Shown: one piece after another, positions 11,216 through 22,376 of the stretch
Layout of the letters: each line of letters starts with the position of its first letter
How positions within the stretch are numbered: position 1 is the first letter of the stretch
Assembly: GCA_025506515.1 (NCBI GenBank)
Contig: CM046444.1
Coordinates: forward strand, 74,754,192-74,818,191
DNA length: 64,000 bases
Source: Flaveria trinervia
Lineage: Eukaryota > Streptophyta > Magnoliopsida > Asterales > Asteraceae
Reading direction: 5' to 3'
Translations under genes and position numbers: made by a program
The notes under the pieces: generated by a model
The model's input: only the letters and a program-made list of their open reading frames with translations
Database searches by the model: none
What the model was told of the DNA's origin: nothing

Positions 11216-11581
11216 ACACTACCTAGCAAGTAAGTGTTTGGAAGGCTTGTGGGTATCACGATTTGAGGTCCTCCACCTTGAACGATTGCTGCTCAAAAAA
11301 CATCATCATCTTCAAAGATTTCGACCCTTTTGAGCTGCTGAAAGGTAGTTTATGGCAGCCTCTATATGGCTGTCCATAATGCTCGTTTTATGTTTACCTT
11401 GCTTGATTATTCACATAATATGATCCTTTGTAATATGGGTTTGTTTTATACATACATATGTCATCTAAAGAACATGATTTTTCAGTCTTATAATCATGTT
11501 TCAAAATATATATATCCGCTGCGTTTTTTTCAGAAAGTTTAAGAGATTAAACTTTGATTTTATCTTCTAACAAACCATTCA
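11216..11581 (+). repeat. Truncated 3' LTR of B1
   Basis: Only the last 366 bp of the LTR remain, matching the 5' LTR from about 4812. The join reads AACATGACACTACC: untranslated-region sequence AACATGACA meets LTR sequence ACACTACC and they share ACA. Roughly 180 bases of 3' untranslated region and 616 bases of LTR are lost. Confidence 0.88.
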
Positions 11582-11937
11582 TGAACCATAAGTATGGTCG
11601 AGTTGTACGATTGAACAATACGCATGGTCCAATTGTAAGAATGGACCCAGACGCATCTGATATCGGCAGAGGCCTATAAATACCAGTTTCATTTTGTATA
11701 AAGGTAAGGGTTTTGAGTGTGTGCCCGGGGCCTAGGTGCTGTCGGATGAGAGAAGAGATCATGCTCGATCTCCCCTTGCCAAGAGTCGTGATTCATCTGT
11801 TTCACAAGCTTGTAATCATTAGGTTTTGTCAATTAAACCATTATATTATTGTTCGTTATCTTGTTTGTCTCTTGTTTTTGTTTCTTTTTCTTCCGTTAAG
11901 AACAAGCTCGTATGTTAACCGGTCCAGCGACTTCACA
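11582..11937 (+). repeat. 3' LTR of element A, second part
   Basis: Resumes with the TSD TGAAC and matches 2322-2673 of the 5' LTR, including the TATA box at about 11675. It ends TTCACA at 11937, followed by the TSD GGATA of element A. Confidence 0.88.
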
Positions 11938-13373
11938 GGATATAATGCAGTGGTACCTCCTATAAACAATAATTATGTTCCTTTGCCTGAATCAATAACA
12001 AATAACATGTCAAATCATTTTGTGCGAAGCACCGATGTAGAAACAAGTCCTAATCAGCAAAACATTAATAATAAATCCTACATGAATGAAACTGAGTCTT
12101 TTGAATCAGAAAAGATTAATCAAAAGGATTCAGAATTTGATTTTGATGAGTGTAATGACTTGGATGATTCTGATGAACATGCTGATGATCTTCTAAACAA
12201 GGGTAAGAATAATATGTTTGAAACAAATATTGCAAAAGTGATTGAGTTAAGAAAGGTACCATTACTCCCCCCTAAACAAAGAAACATGTTGAAGACTATC
12301 TACAAGAGAATATCTCAATTAAATGAAGGTCTTCAAGAACTGAATACACAACAAAAATCTTCAAATGAAGTTAGTGAAAAGTGTGCCTCCACTGAGGAAA
12401 GACACAAATCATCCATGGAAAAGGAAAAGAAAAGGCTGTCAGCTAATTTACAGAAGAAGAAACCCTCTTCAGTAGAAGTTAATACTTATTCAGTAGATGA
12501 TCTACGAAAGAGGAAGTCAACAACAAACAAATCAAAGCTCCACAAGCTGGAAGAGGAAAAATCAACTTCAATGCTGAAAAAGGATGCAAAGCCTCAGAAG
12601 TTGGTAAACAAGAAGAAATTAACTGATTTTGACAAAGAATCAGATGAGATGTATTGCAAATGGTATGACATGAAAAACCATAATACTGAAGATTGTTACT
12701 CTAATAGTTATTGTTCTGTTTGCGATATGAACAATCACATGAGTGCTACTTCAACAAACATTGTGCTATCTGCAACAAAAATAACCATTCAACTCAGGAA
12801 TGTTATTTCAACAAAAAGAACAAGACAAAAGGCACAAAGAAGAAACGATCAGATAAAGCTGAATCAGACACTCAATCTACTGTATGTGAAAAAGATTCAA
12901 AAATCAAGAAGTCTTAACAAAAACAAAAGGCAAAATCAAAGGAAAAAACATCCACTAATATTCATCCTTTGAAGAAAATAACTACATTCCAACAATCAAA
13001 AACATCTCATAAAAGGGAGAATTTGACTAAAATGAAAACAAAGCCTGATGATGCATTCTTTGATTATTTTGAAAACGGAATTCATATACCACATTCAGAA
13101 ACAAAAGATAGTGAAACATTCAATAATCAAGATTCATTATTAAAACCAAAGCCTCAAACCAACAAGAATAAGTTAAACAAAGAAGAAGTTGAGAAACAAG
13201 AACCTAGTTCATCAACATCTCCTTCAACAGAATCATCCTCACCTAAAACAGCTCAAAATGAATCAAACAAAACAAAAACTGAAACTTCAAGACTTATTCA
13301 TGAAGGAGTAACTATTTTAGACACTACCGAAAAACCTAAGATTATTAAGGCTTGGGTTGTCAATTCTAATTGA
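11938..13373 (+). pseudogene. gag of element C, C-terminal part
   Basis: Continuation of the C gag after element A. A charged low-complexity region with many Asp/Glu (about 12060-12200) is followed by a Lys-rich coiled-coil region containing VDDLRKRK at about 12500. A cluster of zinc knuckles follows at 12650-12825: one with its second Cys changed to Tyr, one C-x2-C-x4-H type, and CAICNKNNHSTQEC, which is perfect. A frameshift inside the cluster splits them between two frames. A Lys/Ser/Thr-rich tail reaches 13373. The apparent frame starting at 11713 is partly LTR of A. Confidence 0.82.
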
Positions 13374-13800
13374 TATATTTCTAAATACAGGAACAATCCT
13401 GCAGAGCTGACAACAAGTGGTATGTTGACAGTGGTTGTTCCAGGCATATGACAGGAAACTGTTCACTTCTCCATGTCTTTTAACATAAAAAATGCTTCTT
13501 ATGTGGCATTAGGTGGGGATAAGAAGGGAGGTAAATTTGTTGGTGAAGGAATGGTAACAAATGTTGTGCTTAAGTTTGAGAAAGTAAACTATTGTCAAAA
13601 TTTACAATAAGTGTGTCTCAAATTTGTAATCAAAATTATACCACATTGTTTGATAACACTAACTATTACATTCTTAAGCCAGGTTTTTCTGTTCCTGAAG
13701 ATTGGGTCTTTATTAACGCATCATGAAAAGGAAACACTTATGTTTGGACTTGAACAACAGCTCACTCACAAGACATGAAACATGCCTCCTATCTAAGTCA
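13374..13800 (+). pseudogene. Protease region of element C
   Basis: Near 13415-13450 the translation gives KWYVDSGCSRHMTG, the copia aspartic protease motif with its D-S-G active site. Downstream segments for the rest of the protease lie in different frames with several stops, so it is dead. Confidence 0.75.
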
Positions 13801-14640
13801 TCAGAAGATTAATCTCAATTGTGGCATAGAAGGATTATCCATTCTAACATGATGAACATGAACAAATTGGTGAAAATTAACTTAGTCATTAGACTGCCAA
13901 AGAAAGAGTTTCATTGCTCAACTCATTGTTCTTCTTGTTACAAAGGAAAACAACATAGAGTGTCTCATAAATCCAAAACTGTCAATTCATATACTACACC
14001 ACTCAAATTGCTTTACGTGGATTTGTTTGGTCCTACCAATGTGATGAGCATTAGAAAGAGACAACATTGTTTGGTGATAGTTGATGATTTCACTATATTT
14101 ACATGGGTATTTTTCTTAAAAAAAGAGTGAAACATCATAAACATTAATGTACTTTGTCATCAAGACTGAGAATCAACTTGATGTAAAAGTTCAAATTTTT
14201 AGGAGTGATAATGGTACTGAATTTGTCAATTCTAACTTGCATACCTTTTGCAGGACCAATGGTGTTGCAAGGCAAATCAGTGCACCAAGAACTCCATAAT
14301 AGAATGGAATTGTTTAAAGAAGAAATAAAATACTTATTGAAGTAGCCAGAACAATGCTAGCAGACTCACAATTGCCTATCACCTTCTGGTTAAGGCAGTG
14401 AATACTGCACGCAATGTTCAATATAGAACATTAATGGTAATAAAACATAACAAAACACCTTATGAGCTTTTATTTAAAAGAAACCTTACATAGGATATCT
14501 TAGAGCTTTTGGGTGTCATGTAGCTATATTAAACATAAAAGAATCATTGGGAAATTTTTCAAAAAAAGCCTATGATGGTTCTTTGTTCGATATTCTTCAA
14601 CATCTAAATCTTATAGGATCTATATTCCATAACATAACAT
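13801..14640 (+). pseudogene. Integrase of element C
   Basis: The pre-integrase motif L-W-H-R-R-I-I-H-S-N-M begins about 13815. C-S-S-C-Y-K-G-K-Q (about 13935) completes the zinc-binding region. The core starts with L-Y-V-D-L-F-G-P, which keeps the first catalytic Asp, and V-I-V-D-D-F. The frame stops at 14130. Later pieces include the R-S-D-N-G-T-E-F motif near 14200 (second Asp) and a degraded E-x-x-x-N-x-x-L-I-E region near 14310. Confidence 0.82.
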
Positions 14641-15440
14641 CATGGAAGAAAGTTCTAATGTATCTTTTGATGAATATGTATTTACCAAATCAGTTAAAAG
14701 ATCATCATGGTTGCTTGATATAGATGCTTTAATAGAGTCATTTAACTATGGTTATTTGAAAAATGCACGAACTAATCTTACATGCTATCCATTAGTTCCA
14801 CCTAATATGAATGAAGTGACATTATCTGCTCATCCTCCAAGGATTCACACATCCTCGGATTGGAACAATTCATCAGCAACTACTGAAATTGCATCCGTAG
14901 ATGTATATTGTGCATCCAGAGATGTGAATGTTGTCTCTGAAGCTGTTCCATGCTCTCAAGAAGATGCAACAAACATTAGAAATGTCTTATCAAGTCCTCT
15001 CCTATCATCCAGATAAGTTTCTATAACTCCTATGGAAGAACAAAATGCTTCCACAAAAGCCATAACAGCTCCTACGGAAGACACTCATTATGCTACTCAT
15101 GTTCAACCTATGGAAGATCATTCAACACCAAATGTTGAACAGTTTGAATACTTCCTAAATTATCAATTTGGTTTCGATCAGTCTGCAACAATGGATATGA
15201 CTAACTTGTAATCATATATTCCAGTTGAATCAACTTCATCAACAAGAATCCATAAGACTCGTCCAATTAACAACATCAATGGAGATCTTGCATAAAGAAT
15301 TTCAAAAAGCCAAAGTGGTACTGCCAACATGTGTCTTTTTACTTGCTTTCTTTCACAAGTGGTTCCTCCAAACATCACTACTGCTATAAAGGAAAATAGC
15401 TGGATTGAAGCCATGCAAGAAGAGCTCAATGATTTAGAAA
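14641..15440 (+). pseudogene. Integrase C-terminal / linker region of element C
   Basis: Open frame 14642-15016 holds F-D-E-Y-V-F-T and a single copy of the S-W-L-L-D-I-D-A-L segment, which is expanded as a minisatellite in C2. It is Ser/Thr-rich and corresponds to the variable linker between integrase and RT in copia polyproteins. No catalytic motif is expected here. Stops follow after 15016. Confidence 0.6.
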
Positions 15441-16230
15441 GCAAAAATTGTGGACTCTAATTGATTTACCTAAAGGCCAACATCCTATTGGAACTAGATG
15501 GCTCTTCAAAAATAAACTAGATGATAGAGGGATTATGATAAGAAATAAAGCAAGGTTGATTGCTCAAGGATACTGACAAGAAGAGGGAATAGACAATGAT
15601 GAAGTTTTGCCCTAGTTGCAAGAATTAAAGCAACAAGAGAGTTCCTAGCTTATGCACCATATAAGAAGTTTACTATCTATCAAATGGATGTCAAGTGTGC
15701 CTTCCTATATGGGAAAAATGATGAAGAACATTATGTGTCACGGCCCCTGGATTTGAAGATCCTCACTACCCTCACAGGGTATACAAACTTGATAAAGCCT
15801 TGTATTATCTTCATCAAGCACCAACAAAGTAGTATGAAACACTATCATCTTTCTTGCTCAAGCATGGATACAAAAAGGGAACCATTAATCAGACTCTCTT
15901 TCCCAAACAAGAACATCAAGATCTCTTGGTTGTTCAAATATATGTTGTTGACATTATATTTGGATCGACTAATAAGAGATTGTGTGTAAGTTTTGAAGAA
16001 TTGATGAAATCTGAGTTTCGGATGAGCTCAATGGGAGAATTAACTTTCTTTCTTCGTCTTCAAGTTCATCAAAAGATAGATGGGATATTCATCAATTAAG
16101 AAAAATACATACATTAAATATTGAAGAACTACAATCTTGTTGATGGGTCTTCATGCAAAACACTGGCTCCAACAATTGAAAAGATTGTACATGATCACTC
16201 AGGAAAATCTATGGATCAAAGATTATATTG
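15441..16230 (+). pseudogene. Reverse transcriptase of element C
   Basis: Pieces of RVT_2: G-T-R-W-L-F-K-N-K near 15500, an A-R-L-I-A-Q-G-Y segment, Y-Q-M-D-V-K-C-A-F-L-Y-G (frame 15684-15989) and, in the next frame, LVVQIYVVDIIFGS. The catalytic Y-V-D-D has become Y-V-V-D, so the second metal-binding region is damaged. G-E-L-T-F-F-L follows. At least four frame changes and stops. Confidence 0.85.
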
Positions 16231-16883
16231 ATCAATGGTAGGATCCCTTATGTATTTAACTGCCAATAGACCTCACATTATGTTTACTGTGTGTGTTTGT
16301 GCTAGGTACCACTCAGATCCAAAAGAGTCTCATATGAATGCTGTAAAAAGGATCTTTAGATATCTCAAAGGAAAACCAAGACTTGGTCTTTGGTATCCAA
16401 AGATAGTGACTTCACCCTCTATTCATATTCACACAGTGACTATGGTGGATGCAATAGCAAGAGAAAATTCACAACTGCTAGATGTCAATTCATAGGACCA
16501 CGATTGGTTTCATGGTAGTGCAAGAAGCAAGCCAATGTATATGTATCCACAGCTGAGGCTTAGTACATAGCTGCTTCAGCTGGTTGCTCTGAAGTCCTTT
16601 GTTTGCAAAATCACTTGCTTGACTATGGTTACAATTTCTTTCAAACATTAATTAACATAGACAATTTAGCTGCTATATATATAACTGCTAATCCTATGCA
16701 ACATAGTAAAACAAAGGATATTGAAATAAGATACCATTTTCTGAGAGATTGCTCAGAAAAAGGTTTGATGAAGTTAGTCAAAGTGGATACAACACACCAG
16801 CTTACTGATTTATTCACTAAAGCCTTTGATTCAGTTTGATTTAATCTTCTAATTGAGTCTATAGGCATGAAATACTTAGATTA
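16231..16883 (+). pseudogene. RNase H of element C
   Basis: The frame at 16235 begins V-G-S-L-M-Y-L-T-A-N-R-P, the RT/RNase H connection. The later frame 16603-16839 ends with NPMQHSKTKDIEIRYHFLRD, the C-terminal signature shared with Sirevirus-like elements D and C2, then L-F-T-K-A-F-D. A stop near 16882 closes pol. Internal stops at about 16493, 16560 and 16838. Confidence 0.85.
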
Positions 16884-17646
16884 ATCATTATGAACAATCA
16901 AAGAAAAGAATGTGTTTGTCCGTGTAAATAGTAATAAATATATGAGTCTTGGTTGTTCAAATAGATTACCTTGGGAAGAAATGCTTGTCTTAGTACAATT
17001 TTTTCCGAAAGCAATCATCTTACTTGGGTGTATGATCACCATGCTGTATATCAGTAACCAAATAGTGAAAAGATCATGATCCATATCATCCCTATGTTTT
17101 GTGTAAACAAAGACCAGGGTTAGAGGCACCTTTGTTTTACGTGAGTAAAGACCTAGTGACCTCATGATGATCATATCTACGCTCTCAAAAGAATCCTATG
17201 TGAGCAACTGCATATTAATCTAGAGCTTTTATCAATGCATTAATGAGATGTCAAATGCATCTCAAGATAGAACTTATAACTTAAAGTACATAGTTACTAT
17301 GTGTGAAAAAGCGATGATTTGACTCACTAAGGGAGGACAAACTCTACGTGAATTAAATATGAAGCCCACAACAGTTAGTAACTTACCAACATGAAAACAT
17401 GATAAACAACATCCATAGTTGATACAATAAGTCTTGTATGGATTTAAGTGGATAATATACTTGCAACCAGAACTAAGAACATGTATCAATTCAATAAAAT
17501 AACTCAACAGGAAGAGGCTTAGCATTACAGTATGATCCCATATATATGTATATATATGCTTATGCATTATCACACAGCCACATGTTCTTCATGATAATCT
17601 GCTTAGAAATTTATGATAAATTCATCCTTTCATCATTAATCCAAAA
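16884..17646 (+). other. Spacer after pol in element C
   Basis: No gene. It is present in inverted orientation in C2 (about 21345-22376). A well-kept stretch with TCAAGATAGAACTTATAACT and GGAGGACAAACTCTAC occurs here at about 17262-17345, and on the opposite strand at about 21667-21758. Such a long spacer before a third ORF is usual in Sirevirus-like elements. Confidence 0.7.
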
Positions 17647-17657
17647 TTTAGGGGGAG
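17647..17657 (+). other. Polypurine-tract-like sequence before the env-position ORF of C
   Basis: TTTAGGGGGAG, nearly the same word as the true polypurine tract of D. It is not followed by an LTR. C2 has the counterpart on the other strand at 21329-21342. A second copy in C is at 19333-19343. Confidence 0.6.
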
Positions 17658-17664
17658 TAGAATC

Positions 17665-19010
17665 ATGAAAAGTAAGTTAAACAACGGAATTGTCAATTGC
17701 ATTATCAATTTGAAGGAATTGGAACCTGAGCACTATCTTGGCTCTTGGATGCATGAATTTTTTATAATTTTTACATTCTTGTCAACCCAAGCCAATCTAA
17801 ATAAGCTGACAAGTTGGCTCAAAGGATTCAAGACAGGATTACTGAGGATTAGGTTCAAAGGTAAAACCTTGACTGAAGTCCTAGTGATGGAACCTGAGAG
17901 CCCTGTCTCACCAGTAACTACTTCAGAAATCCATTCCCTTAATGAGAGACATGTTGGTGAAGGTGTCTCCCTACCTCTCTCTTACCAGAGCATGGATGCT
18001 ACTCGAAGCTATAAAGGCCAAAGCTCTATCCACCCTGAGTCACAAAGGTCTGTGAGTGACAAAAGGAAAAGGGAAATGAATCCTGAGGAGATTAAGAAGG
18101 TAGAGAGATATAAAGAGGAAAAGGAAGTTGATGGGAGAAAGCTCCTTTATAGGGTATGCTAGCTTCATGGAAGCTGCAATTAGAGTTGCTCCCCGACCAA
18201 ACACTCAAAATAAAAACTCAAGGGCAATCAAGATTTCTTACTTACAGACCAGGAACTATGATGTTGATAATATCACCTCCCTCCCCTTAGAAGAATTGAA
18301 TGAACTGGCTGACATGGAATTGTCAAGAGCGAGGAAGGAGGTAGAGGATGCAAGATTGCTTCTTCAAAACAAGGAATAAAAGAGACTGAAAAAGCTCTAC
18401 AAACATGTTCTTACTCTTTCACCAATTCAAGAAAGTCCTGTGTAGGAGACATGGCTCCACAAGAACCTCAGGTAGACAAAGAAACTCATAGGATCAACAT
18501 GATCAACTAGCTAAGTGCCACATGTCTCTACTAGGCATATGGACTTCTTCCCTTGTCCATTGTGTTTGAGCATCTTAAGCAACTTGAACTTCAAATGCTC
18601 ATAGAACGAAATGCAACAAGTTGGAAGATGAGGGAAGAAGCAACCAAGTTAAGTGCCATCATACAGAAGAGCAAAAAGAAGTTTGCTCATATGTAGAGGA
18701 TGATAAGGTTTTTGAAGCTATATGAATTCACTAGAAGGACACATGGCCCTAGGTCTCTATCCACTATGGATGAGCACATTAGGATGATCAAGCAGAAGAC
18801 TAAAGAGAACTTGTTGACTTACACTCCCTACCAAGTCAAGTCTCTCAAGAAGTTAAGGTAAAGGTTGAACCTTTTGAGACAACATAACCTGGACCTCTTG
18901 TTGAGTCTCAGCAAGCTTCGTCTTCTCATCCATAGTAGGGTTTCGTCCCCTCTCGATCAAAGCCAATGAGAGAGGAAGACCCAACCGAGAAAGACAAGGA
19001 TGATGACTTC
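17665..19010 (+). pseudogene. Env-position ORF of element C, C-terminal remnant
   Basis: The ORF after pol. The frame 17665-18162 starts in spacer-like sequence shared with C2, then jumps near 17800 to a hydrophilic region ending in a Lys/Glu-rich stretch (K-R-K-R-E-M, E-E-I-K-K-V-E-R). The next frame (18128-18379) carries an acidic coiled-coil-like helix, ELADMELSRARKEVEDARLL. Beyond 18380 the reading is broken up to about 19000. The N-terminal half seen in C2 is missing. The function of such ORFs is unknown. I see neither a clear signal peptide nor a membrane segment here. Confidence 0.55.
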
Positions 19011-19589
19011 TAAACTAGAGTCTATGAAGAAGAATAAAGAGGCATCCAAATAGCTTCTGTCATTCATAACACCTTTGAAAGTTCAAGCAGCTTCTGTGGA
19101 TTGAAGAGGAGTTGCGATCAGCTGCAGTATACGTAAGAACCATGTTTCGTGCCCTCGTTGAAGCTTACTAGGTAATCATGAACTTAGCATGTTAAAACCG
19201 TATGAAACGAAGCATGTTGTCATGATGTTTGGTTTGGTTATTTTTAAAGTGTGTAATGCTACCGGGTATTTTGGGTTTGTGATGTCAAGAAGACATATTA
19301 TATGTATAAATAGGGGTTGGTTAAAATAAAAATTTAGGGGGAGAGTATAATAAAAATAGGAATTACATTCAAGATGACGGAGAAATGAGTGTATATTTTT
19401 CTAGATATGGTTATTTTGCATGACTTGTATCCCATGAGAAGATGGTAGTAGCTATTGTAGATGTTTGTATCACTCAAAAATCTCTAAAATCTAAAGAAGA
19501 CGGTCTCATTATATAATATGCTTGGTAGGCTCAGCTGAAAATGAAGTAAACAATGATCGTGTGGATAAATTAAATATTCAAGAATCGTG
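19011..19589 (+). other. Tail region of element C
   Basis: No ORF. It contains TTTAGGGGGAG at 19333-19343, a good candidate for the polypurine tract of C. If so, sequence after 19345 may be the start of its 3' LTR, but there is no second C-family LTR in the window to confirm this. Confidence 0.4.
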
Positions 19590-19754
19590 TGAAACTTCAA
19601 TTTAGGGCTACGAATAAGGATAATTCCAATGACATTCTCAGCCTGGACAAATATACAAGTCCTTGAAAAAAACTAGTTGAAAGTTTCAAATCTCTACTTT
19701 GATTTCCCCAATAGTCCTAAATCACCCTATTCGTAGCCCTAAATTGAAGTTTCA
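19590..19754. repeat. 27-bp perfect inverted repeat at the C/C2 junction
   Basis: 19590-19616 (TGAAACTTCAATTTAGGGCT then ACGAATA) is exactly complementary to 19728-19754, with a 111-base spacer. AGTTTCAAATCTC also repeats directly at 19682 and 19749. It lies where the + strand element C meets the - strand element C2. It could be a small foldback/MITE-like insert or a relic of the junction. I see no TSD. Confidence 0.75.
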
Positions 19755-19779
19755 AATCTCCTCTGCTATGCGAAGGCAT

Positions 19780-20608
19780 TGACCGGGAGTGGTGGAACTT
19801 CTCTATTATACAAAAGTATAGACCTGAAGCTATACCAGCACACTAAAATGCTTATCTTCTCTTTTATATGTGACTATAGATCTGGAGAAATCATCAACTT
19901 AACCCCTCAAAATCAAAGTCACAATGTTTCAGAATCAAAGCGCATTGTCAAAAGCTCCTCCAATCAAATTATCAGAGATATACATTCACAATGGTCCTCA
20001 AATGATCAATGTTTTTGTCTAATGATTCTAATCTTATCTAGTTTTTTAACTCTAATTTGGTTACACAAACACCTTAGAATGTACTTTGAGTAGTTATAAG
20101 TTCTTCCTTCAAAGATTCTACTGATTCTAGAAGAGATGTGCCTTGAAAGTCTATCCAATCCGGATTTCCTATTTGAGATGCACTTAAGCTAAGTGTGGCA
20201 TAGGAACCAATAGGACTTGCATGCTCTCCCTTTCTTAAATTCACCTTTCTTGAAATCACTATCATAACCTATCAAGTGGAAGATCTTCTCAATGTATTCA
20301 TTTTCAAAAACATCTTGGTGACCTATCTCTTGATTTCCCAACTCAAGCACCCTTCTTATGATCTGCTCATTGATTCTATCTATTCTTAATGTCTGCATAG
20401 GTAATTCACTTTCTCCTTCTTCTACTATCTTAGCAAAGTTCCAGAAGTCAAAAATATGTTGTTGGTAGATTACAGGCTTTGCCCACGGGGCATAGAATAG
20501 ACTAGATCTTGTTAAATAGTGGATAATGTCTTGACATCCTTTCGATACAAGATCATTAGCATTTAGAAAAGCACATACATTGTGGTTTCTAGCAAACTAA
20601 TTAGCCAT
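19780..20608 (-). pseudogene. Env-position ORF of C2, N-terminal part
   Basis: Starts at ATG 20608 with M-A-N followed by an in-frame TAG, then N-H-N-V-C-A-F. This parallels the H-N-C-V-A-Y start of the D and E ORFs. Frames at 20189-20398 and 20074-20265 contain a region with I-N-E-Q-I-I-R-R-V-L-E-L and G-Y-D-S-D-F, matching in pattern I-L-R-Q-T-L-Q-L and G-Y-Q-G in E. Downstream the reading is broken and ends near the inverted repeat. Role unknown; the position equals that of the third ORF of Sirevirus-like elements. Confidence 0.6.
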
Positions 20609-22376
20609 CAGTGCATAAGAAAGGAAAAAATTAGACTATTATGGTATTTTTTGAAATAAGAATGTGAAGAGTTTTGATGATAATACTATATCAAATAGTG
20701 TATTATTGATTTTTATGATGTATTTTACCTTAAAAACACTAATCTGATATAATTTTATGATATTGTTTGATGTTTTGAGTTAGTATTTTGAATGTTTGTA
20801 GAAAGAGGGGACAGGTTTTTGGTAAACATTTTCCTAGGTTAGAAAAGTTCTCTGTAAAAGTGACTAATGAATGCTCAAGTTAAAAACATCATTCATTCCC
20901 TTCAGACTTATTAATTTCATTTATTAAATGAAGTGTGTCCCTCTTTCCTTATGTGATACCAATCCAAGAACATAAGATATACTTTTAAAATACCAGCACA
21001 TTTGAAAGAAACCAATCTATGATAGTTATATTTTTAATCGTATCAACTTTCATAGTTTCGCATTGTAGCATCTGCTAAAGTACAAGTTTGCACTATAGCT
21101 TCTACTGAAGTACAAAGTTTGAAGGTTGTTGATATGTATTATTCTATCAACATGTTAGCACTATTTGTTATCTTTGGACCTTATTGACTTTGACTTCATG
21201 GCAAATGTGTAAGACATGATTTTACTTGAAAAATCTCATATATCCAATAGCCAAGTTAGAGCTCAAGTCCCAATTTCTTCATTTGCCTGTTTGTTTTGAA
21301 AATTCAGATTTCATGATTTCATGCTTTACTCCCCCAAATTTATTATTAATGATGAACTCGTGAATTTATTAAAAATATATCTAGTTGAATAGCATGAAAG
21401 GCCTCTCTCTGTCCAACAGAACATGAAAAACTTTAACTAAAAAAATTATATACATGCATATTTAACCATAGAATGGGATCATACTATGACATTAAGCATC
21501 TTCCTAATTCAATTTGTTTGATGAAATTAGACATTAATCTAGAGTTGATTGCAAGAATAATGTTTCACATAAATTCAAGCAAGTGTATAATTTCAACTAG
21601 GCATGTTGTTTATCATGTTTTGTTGTTTATTGAAGATAGACAAGTATGGGCTATACAATTAATTCACAGTAGAGTTTGTCCTCCATTTGTGAGTCAATTC
21701 ATCACTTCTTTACACTTAGAGAGTATGTACTTTATGTTATAAGTTCTATCTTGAGACATATTAGAAGTATCATTAATGCTTTGTTGCAAAAGCTCTTAAG
21801 TTAATATACAGTTGATCACCAATGGATTCTTTTGAGATCTTGGATATATTCATCATCATGTCTTGAGATCTTAACTTTTGTAAAACAGATATGCCTCAAA
21901 CCTAGGTCTTCGTTTACACAAATTAGAGGGATTGATTTGTACACTAGTTGGTTACTAATGTATAAACCCAGGTCTTTGTTTACATAAAACAAATGGAAGA
22001 AGATTTGCAAAGATAGAAAATATAAAATTTTGTTACATAGTGTGCTTGGGTGAGTGATTTGATCATATTTGGACAAGACTTACTTGCTTGATTCTCATAA
22101 TGGAATTTTCCCAGTCACCTTTTCATTATGTTATGTATGCACTTAGTATATTTTCCACTCAAGCTAAACCTATTCACAAATCAAAGCAGTTTTGATCAAT
22201 TTATATTGAAAGTTAAAACTCATGCAAGATGCAAAGAAATAGTGTTCTATCATTTCCCATTAATGATATGCTAACTGAGATAATAATTTTGTTTTTTGAA
22301 TGATTTTATATATGTTTTTTGATACTAAACATAAATATATACAAGGATAGACTCAATCATTTCAGATGACGAATGA
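20609..22376 (-). other. Spacer between pol and the env-position ORF in C2
   Basis: Gene-free, AT-rich, inverted homologue of the C spacer. It contains a polypurine-tract-like word on the - strand at 21329-21342 (CTCCCCCAAATTTA on +). The stretch at about 21180-21300 resembles 17690-17795 of C. No coding potential is seen. Confidence 0.65.

Larger units (their letters stand above)
4196..11581 (+). mobile_element. Element B1: Ty1/copia retrotransposon inserted in the 3' LTR of A
   Basis: Begins TATAGG (family norm TGTTGG) and ends ATTCA, with TGAAC on both sides (4191-4195 and 11582-11586). The order is 5' LTR, primer-binding site, 1.4-kb leader, gag, protease, integrase, RT, RNase H, 3' untranslated region, truncated 3' LTR. 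It is the same family as B2, B3 and B4. Gag-pol is broken by stops, frameshifts and a small deletion. I do not assign a named copia lineage. Confidence 0.92.
2116..11937 (+). mobile_element. Element A: short LTR retrotransposon without pol, interrupted by B1
   Basis: Two LTRs of about 560 bp flank a primer-binding site, about 1.3 kb of internal DNA without recognisable protease, integrase or RT, and a polypurine tract. GGATA at 2111-2115 and 11938-11942 is the TSD in the gag of C. The length and lack of pol fit a non-autonomous element mobilised in trans (inference). B1 sits in the 3' LTR. Terminal TG is changed to TT in the 5' LTR, and terminal CA to TA at its inner end. Confidence 0.88.
1..19589 (+). 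mobile_element. Element C: degenerate Sirevirus-like Ty1/copia retrotransposon, interrupted by A and B1
   Basis: The order of remains is leader, gag, protease, integrase, RT, RNase H, spacer, then an env-position ORF fragment, which is the copia order (integrase before RT) with the extra 3' ORF typical of Sirevirus-like elements. The 5' LTR is outside the window. The right limit is uncertain: no C-type LTR is recognisable, and I end the element at the inverted repeat near 19.59 kb. Gag is contiguous once element A (2116-11937) is removed: GGATA stands on both sides and the same gag reading continues. Many stops and frameshifts show that the copy is old. Its family is shared with C2 on the opposite strand. 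Confidence 0.85.

Noticed and set aside
17665..18379. Possible host protein-coding exon pair.
   Set aside because: Its first part is shared with the C2 spacer and its position after pol fits the third ORF of C.
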